NCBI RefSeq assembly: GCF_012489685.1
Contig: NC_080044.1
Coordinates: 24,780,369 to 24,844,368 of the forward strand
Reading direction: 5' to 3'
DNA length: 64,000 nt
DNA from: Lotus japonicus
Lineage: Eukaryota; Streptophyta; Magnoliopsida; Fabales; Fabaceae
This document shows positions 58,336 through 64,000 of the stretch, piece after piece (position 1 is the stretch's first letter; every line of letters begins with the position of its first letter). The notes beneath the pieces are model-generated. The model searched no databases, had not been told where the DNA came from, and was given only the letters and a program-made list of their open reading frames with translations. Position numbers and translations under genes: made by a program.

Positions 58336-60977
58336 GGTTTTGTTTGGTATGTCATTTCAGCTAACTTATAGCTTATTTGACTAGCTTAAAGCTTATTTGA
58401 CTAGCTTAAAAACTCTATAAAAGTGTTTGGTGAAGGAGCTTATTTCAGTAGCTTAAAGCTTTAAGCTATAAGCTATCTGAGGTAGCTTATAGCTTATTGA
58501 ATTTAGGGTTAAAAACTATAACCGTCCTTGAACTTTGAGCGAGTTTTGAAAACCGTCCCTCGCCGGAAAATTATCTGAAAACCGTCCTCGGACTTTTAAA
58601 AACAAATTTGACCCGTCCCTCCGGCCACCATAGGTCCGGCCACCGTGCTTATGTGTGGGCTGAACTCCTACGTGTCAGTCCACCTCAATTAATGAATCCT
58701 ACGTGTAATTTTTTTAATTTAAAATAAAAAATTCCCTAATTATCTAACCCTAAATCCCTAAATCAACACAAAATCAAAACACCCAATCTAAGTCTTTTTC
58801 CCCAATTTCTGATGATTTAGGGTTCCATTGGTTCTTCTTCTCCCATCTTCTACAACCTCGTATTCTTCCTATGGCAGAAGGGGAACTGGGCAGATCAAGA
58901 GACAGTTCTCTTCTTTCCTCTTCCAAAACCACGACCTCCGCCACCCCTCCGACAGAGCCTCGATCAGCTCCGCGTCCGCACCGGCTCTCGCGTGGCACAC
59001 GGCGGCGCGGATGGAGGCAGTGTGGTGGCTGCAATCGGCGCACAAGGAGTACCCAGATCAATCCCATTTTAGGAGGAATTAGAGTTAGGGTTTCGAGATT
59101 GGGAATTGTAGAGGATTCGATTGGGCATGTGGAATTGCAGAGTTAGAGGACCCTGATTCGAATTGGGTTGCAGAAATGGGTTTCCAGAGGAGTATATTTT
59201 GGCTTTTTCGATTCAAACCAAAGCTGTGAACTTTCCTTTTTTTTTCTGGGTTTGTTCTTAGTTTTTTTTCTCTTCCTGTGAAGTTAGCTTTTTGCTTGAT
59301 TCTTGAAATAACTGATTATGGGCTTTGATTCAAATTATACCTGTAACCTGCTTTCATACACAGAAGAAATAGAACTGAAGATGTTTTAGAAAGAATCGAT
59401 GAAGATGAAGATGAAGATGAAATAGAAATGGATGCTGAAGGTGTTTCTGGAATTTTCTTTTTTCTGCTTCAGTAAGAAATGTCCTGGAAATTTGATGAAG
59501 ATGAAAGTTTAATTAGAATTAATGAAATTTAATTAGTTAATTAGGATTTGGAAATGATTAAATTTAATTGGAAAAGAAAAAAATCCAACTAGATTCATTA
59601 ATTGATGTGGCAGTGCCACATAGGATCGTTAATGACAAATAAGCACGGTGGCCGGACTTATGATGGCCGGAGGGACGGGTCAAATTTGTTTTTAAAAGTC
59701 CGAGGACGGTTTTCAGATAATTTTTCGGCGAGGGACGGTTTTCAAAACTCGCTCAAAGTTCAGAGACGGTTATAGTTTTTAACCCTTGAATTTATTCTCA
59801 TTTTTATACTTATTATTTTATTAAAATTCCACCATATAGGTATTAATGTTAAAATAAAATAAGTAAAAATTAATATTGGTTATGTTTGGCATGCCATTTC
59901 AGCTAGCTTATAGCTTATTTGACTAGCTTAAAAGCTCTATAAAAATGTTTGGTGAAGGAGCTTATTTCAGTAGCTTAAAGCTTTAAGCTATAAGCTATCT
60001 CAGGTAGCTTAAAGCTTAAAGCTTATAGCTTATTAAATATATTCTCATTTTTATCCTTACTATTTTATCACAATTTCACCTTTAGCCTTATATGTTTTCT
60101 ACTAAACCTATTTACCTACTCATTTTTCGATGTACCAAAAAAAAACTTATTTATTTATCAGTTATCACACTTGTCTCATATGTACATCGTTCCCACACAG
60201 AAATAATTACTACTTCAGAATAAAATAAATAATTTTATATTACAAATTACAAATTATTTGTTTTATTCTATTTAATTTAATAAAAATATAGAAAAGTAAA
60301 TAAGTAAAAATTAATATTATATTTTTAAGATGATAAATAATTTGAGTGAAATTAAAAATTTTATAATAATTTTAATATTAATATCATATAGGTATTAATG
60401 TGAAAATAAAGTAATGTTAAATATAAAAAAATTTATACAAGTATGTCCTTTTATGTTACTTTACAATTTCAGCTTGTTCAACAACTGGTTTTACCAAACA
60501 CTTTTGTTCAAATTACGTAGCTTTTCAGCTATCAACTATCAGCTTATCAGCTTTCAGCTTTCAGCTAGCTTTTCAGCTATCAGCTAGCTTATCAGCTAAA
60601 CGTGCCAAACATAGCCATTATATTTTTAAGATGATTTTTTTTGTTCCTTCGGAAAACCTATTTTTAAGATGATAAATAAATTAAGTCAAATTAAAATATT
60701 TAAAGTTATAATAATTTTAATATTAATATCCTATAGGTATTAATGTGAAAATAAAGTAATGTTAAATATAAAAATAATTATACAAATATGTCATTTTATG
60801 TCATTTTACAATTTCAGCTTGTTCAACAGCTAGTTTTACCAAACACTTTTGTTACAATTACGTAGCTTTTCAGCTTTCAGCTAGCTCATCAACTTTCAGC
60901 TATGAGCTAGCTTTTCAGCTATCAGCTAGCTTTTCAGCTTTCAGCTAGCTTATCAGCTAAACGTGTCAAACATAGCC
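58336..60977. repeat. AGCT-rich MITE cluster, several partial copies
   Basis: Left-type ends (GGTTTTGTTTGGTATG at 58336; GGTTATGTTTGGCATG at 59878) and right-type ends (AAACGTGCCAAACATAGCC to 60616; AAACGTGTCAAACATAGCC to 60977) belong to one family. The interior repeats AGCTTATAGCTTA and TTTCAGCTATCAGCTAGC. The segment 60370-60480 is repeated in diverged form at 60695-60830, so copies were nested or duplicated. The copy 59878-60616 has inverted ends, but its 8-base flanks match only partly. Confidence 0.75.
58506..59785. mobile_element. Mutator-like element with about 150-bp inverted repeats, Pack-MULE candidate
   Basis: Ends GGGTTAAAAACTATAACCGT and its complement extend inward through CGAGGGACGGTTTTC, GTCCGAGGACGG and GGAGGGACGGGTCAAATTTG to the ACCGTGCTTA point, about 150 bp each. 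The 9-bp duplication TTGAATTTA is exact (58497-58505 and 59786-59794). The middle, about 58800-59200, is richer in GC and holds frames such as 58871-59146 on the plus strand with Arg/Ser-rich content. It looks like a captured gene piece but I cannot name the source. No transposase. Confidence 0.88.
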
Positions 60978-61486
60978 TTACTCTTAAATGGATTTGGATT
61001 GGAGTATCAGAAATTAACCAGAAAATTACCCTCGGAACTAATCTTGTCATACTCCAAATTAGGTGCAAGATGTCGTTAAAAATACCAAAAGAAAAGCAGC
61101 AGAAGCTTGAAACTCCTTGCACTAGCATCTTCTAGGCTTTTGCCTCCCCCTTCATGGGTGATTCCCCCTCCTCATAGAAAGTCTACTACCTATTTCAGGT
61201 ATGTTTCCCCTCTCTACGATATCTTTTTCTTTTTGCCTCTTATTTCATTTCATTCCTCATATTCTGTCACCACCTTCCTCCATCTTCCTCTCTACTATGT
61301 CCTTGAAATTGTTTCTATGGTGTTTCATTTTCTTTTCCTCTTTCAACCAACCTTTGTCATCTTCTTCTCCCGCTTCACTCCACCTTAACCTCTTCACTGG
61401 ATTTTGACCCTAGGCTATGTCAGCCACTTGTTTTGCGATTGGCCTCGGGCCGTGGACAATGTAAGGCCAAATAGGCAATGGCCTTA
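60978..61486. other. Spacer; possible exon remnant
   Basis: 61104-61198 reads as a hydrophobic/basic frame (LLALASSRLLPPPSWVIPPP) ending in a good donor CAG/GTATGT, without an ATG in place. It could be the start of a transit-peptide exon cut off from the rest of its gene. The following T/C-rich frames are not called. Confidence 0.25.
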
Positions 61487-61786
61487 GAGCAACTCCAACT
61501 CAGGTTATTGCTTAACCTGGTTGGAGAAAATAAGCAACGTTGCTTATTTTGTGGATCCGTTGGAGCTGGTTGAGCTGTCGTTGCTAGTTGCTAAAAACTT
61601 AGCAACGTTGCTTAAATAAGTAACGAGTCCTTAGAGCATCTCCAACGCAGGTTGCTTAACGTGGTTTGAGAAAATAAGCAATGTTGCTTTTTTTTTTGGA
61701 CCCGTTGGAGCTGGTTGAGCTGTCGTTGCTAGCTGCTAAAAACTTAGCAACGTTGCTTAAATAAGCAATGAGTCCTTAACTTGAAG
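61487..61786. repeat. Two tandem copies (about 145 bp) of a Harbinger-type end segment
   Basis: Each copy starts GAGCA(A/T)CTCCAAC after TTA, then CTTAAC(C)TGGTT, GGAGCTGGTTGAGCTGTCGT and AACTTAGCAACGTTGCTTAA, and ends GAGTCCTTA. The TTA spacing fits the 3-bp target preference of PIF/Harbinger elements. Confidence 0.75.
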
Positions 61787-63594
61787 CAACTTTAAAAATT
61801 CTTTTCTCTCTCTCTCGGATAACAACAAAATTCTCGTTAAAAGAAGAGGGAACCAAAGATAAATGAAGAGGCTGAAGCAACAAACATAGACAACCGAGAA
61901 AAGTCCCAAACAGAAGCAAAAATTTTAGAAATTTAGAAGGGAAATGAGCAAAATTTAATAAATTTAAAATACAATTGTTGAAAGTCCCAAATAGAACAAA
62001 AAATTAAAAATTACAGAAATATTGAAAGTCCCAAACAGAACAAAAAATAAAAAATTACAGACATTTTGAAAGTCCCAAACAGAACAATTGTTGACTGCTA
62101 CCTCTGGGTTCGATGCCATTTTGATTTTGCCTCTGGGTTCGATCTACCCGCTTGCATGTTCTCTAAATCTACGATCTGTGCGAATCCCTTCGATCAGGGG
62201 GAACCTTCGATTCGTTTTCAGAGAAGAGGAAGAGGAGGGAGGCTACGATCCTTCGATCCGGCGACTGGGTGAAGGAAAACATGGAGGGAGGCTTCAATCT
62301 GAGGAAGAGGAGAGGAAGGGGAAGGAGGCTTCGATCTGAGGAGAAGGAGAGGAAGAGGAGGGAGAGGCTTCGATCTAAGGAAGGGGAAGTGTGTGAGAGA
62401 AAGAGAATCGGTTGTTGAGGGAGAGTGAATGAACATCAATGCATTTTCAGAGGAGAGAAAGAGGAGCGTGTGAGAGAGAAAGTTCATTAGTTGGTGAGGG
62501 AGAGTGAATGTGTTTTGTTTATTTTGAGGAGCGTTTTGAAAGGCTAAGTGAATGTGAGATGTCGTTTTGTCTTTTTTTGGGTTGTTTTTTTTGGGTCGTT
62601 TTGGTCACAAAAGTGACCGTTTGGCCTAGATTATAAAAAAAATTAAAAAATTCAAATGGATCCAATAGAAATAACATATCATATCATTTTTCTCACCTTT
62701 TTGCACTTCCACAAAATTTCTTTCTTCCCACAATATTCAATGGATCCTTCTTTTCAATTTTACTGTGATTACTTGAAAAATCGATCATCTCCTATTGTTC
62801 AAAATTCTTCAAATCCACAAACCTCAATGCATCAAACACCTCTATACCAGGTCTCACAACAACCACCTCCACACATGTATTCACCACAACCACCAATCTT
62901 TTACCCAAACCAACCACATTATGTCGGTAACAATTCTCCAAACCCACATTATGTAAGGTATCAACAACAACCATTCATTTACCAATCACCTACCGGAGAT
63001 AATTCCCAAAATCCAAATCATTTTATGCATCCACCACCACTACCACCAAACTGCTATAGCCCTCAAATTAGTAGCAGTAGTGAAAAAGTACCTGAAACAC
63101 AACTTGAATATATGTCTGATGAACATGATGAGCCTACATTCCCTGCTGAATGAGAGGACCATTACACACAAAAAAAACGTTTCAAATGGTGCGAGAACGA
63201 CGATATAATTCTTCTTCAGGCATGGCTCATCATTTCAAAGGAATCGGTAACGGGAAACGATCAAAATGCAAAAAAAATTTTGGTGAAAGATTGAACATCA
63301 ATACAACGAGTTCCGCAAAATAGGTTTTCCTGAGAGGTAATGGGCTCAACTTAAGGCTCGCTTTCATGCATTGAGTAAAGTAGTCTCAACTTTTGTCGGT
63401 TGCTACAAGAAAGTTACCAACCCTCCGAAGTGCGGCTACTCGGAGAGAGGTATCATGGCTGATGCGTGTTCATTGTATAATGCAATGGATGAGACTAAAA
63501 CATTCAAGTTTGAGCATGCATGGCGGGTGTTGAAAGATGAACCTGTTCCGGTCAAGAACATAGAATCAAGGCATGGTGCCTAGAGTGTGTGGAG
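61632..63594 (+). mobile_element. PIF/Harbinger-type element, 5' part, cut by an LTR insertion
   Basis: It starts with the end segment at 61632. Purine-rich DNA (62210-62500) leads to the Myb-like ORF (62740-63583), and the element stops where an LTR begins at 63595. The transposase half is not in the window. Confidence 0.6.
62740..63583 (+). pseudogene. PIF/Harbinger ORF1, Myb/SANT-like protein, decayed
   Basis: ORF1 proteins of these elements bind DNA and help the transposase. ATG 62740 begins MDPSFQFYCDYLKN, followed by a Pro/Gln/Asn-rich region. TGA at 63151 interrupts the frame just before the SANT-like part (KRFKWCENDDIILLQAWL near 63175-63235). A shift in the A run near 63265-63275 and a TAA near 63342 follow. 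Then HALSKVVSTFVGCYKKVTNP through NAMDETKTFKFEHAWRVLKD runs to 63583. Several breaks mean no full protein is made. Confidence 0.78.
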
Positions 63595-64000
63595 TGTGAT
63601 CGGAAATCTTAGAAAGATGAACTCTTAACTGTTTAGAGAGAGAAAATATAACTGAATTTCAATGTTGTTATTGCCAAATGAGCTAAGAGTCCCTTACAAT
63701 TGGTAACCGTCCCCTATTTATAGATTTGGGGTTGGGCCTTCGTGTCTTTAATCTGTCTAAATGGGCCGGTTGGGCCTTGGGGAGTGCGGCCCAAAAGACC
63801 TGGGTCTATCCCGCGCTTAAGTGTGAACATCCTGGGCGAGGGACCCTAGGGGCTCGCCCAGTCCACAAGTCCACAAGACACCGAGCTCGAAGCATGAGAG
63901 CTGAGTGTGTCTTTAAACAGAAGAACTCAGGGCGAAGACCATAAAAGACTAAACAATGCCAAAACTTATCAGAATTAAAAAGTAATGGCCGACATGGCCG
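63595..64000 (-). mobile_element. Related LARD-like LTR element, partial at window edge
   Basis: A probable LTR spans 63595-63865, with TATAAATAGG on the minus strand near 63711-63722 and the end ...GCCCAGTCCA. The bases just inside (CAAGTCCACAAGACACCGAG, then GTGTGTCTTT) match those just inside the left LTR at 14939 (CAAGCCCACAAGACACCGAG, then GTGTGTCTTT). The second LTR lies outside the window, so the boundary is inferred from the comparison. Confidence 0.6.

Noticed and set aside
62066..62487. Arg/Glu- or Pro/Leu-rich frames on both strands
   Set aside because: They are translations of a GAGGAAGAG-type purine stretch and have no domain.
1..64000. tRNA or rRNA genes, viral (pararetrovirus) genes, resistance-gene clusters
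   Set aside because: No cloverleaf with intact boxes, no rRNA core sequence, no NB-ARC or kinase motifs and no caulimovirus-type proteins were seen on either strand.

Overview
This is nuclear DNA from a flowering plant. The GTE/IMB1-type bromodomain gene, the Y3IP1-type chloroplast gene, a P-class PPR gene and SIRE-type Copia, L1-type LINE, MULE, hAT and PIF/Harbinger elements together point to a eudicot. A papilionoid legume is the most likely source, but that is inference from the repeat flavour and no species is claimed. Host genes have small exons with GT-AG introns and AT-rich intergenic DNA.

Bases 1-35,300 are a repeat island with no recognisable host gene. In order it holds: a decayed LINE (to 4011); a SIRE-type Copia element on the minus strand (4079-13862, ATTTT target duplication) whose integrase and reverse transcriptase are missing and replaced by part of another LTR; and a small Mutator-like element (14506-29365) split by two later insertions. 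One of these is a non-autonomous LTR element (14712-19705, AGCCC duplication). The other is a probable solo LTR (19803-28694, TAAGG duplication), which itself contains a 5'-truncated LINE (20537-22487, 13-bp duplication) and a second solo LTR (24060-27376, GTGGA duplication). The second solo LTR contains a GC-rich hAT-like element (25105-26124, GTTGTGCG duplication). Then come a small hAT MITE (29422-29801) and a larger hAT-like element (30212-34768) that hosts a short-LTR retroelement with unrecognised ORFs.

Bases 36,000-58,200 are the gene-bearing part. A bromodomain/NET protein gene (minus, eight coding exons, 36102-43961) has one GC-AG intron. A Y3IP1-type gene follows on the plus strand (six exons, 47749-54368). 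Next are a single-exon conserved plant protein of unknown function (55132-56091) and a PPR gene on the minus strand (56971-58162) with one homopolymer frameshift. These genes do not form an operon or an evident pathway: one is chromatin-associated, one helps photosystem I assembly, one is probably an organelle RNA-binding protein.

Bases 58,300-64,000 are again repeats: an AGCT-rich MITE cluster split by a Mutator-like element with about 150-bp terminal repeats and gene-like internal sequence, then a decayed PIF/Harbinger Myb-like ORF. That ORF is interrupted by an LTR related to the 14.7-19.7 kb element, which runs off the window.

I found no convincing new multi-gene system. The strongest observations are the nested transposon stack with its recoverable insertion order, the recombinant SIRE element with transition-type stop codons, a non-autonomous LTR family seen twice, and the GC-AG intron.
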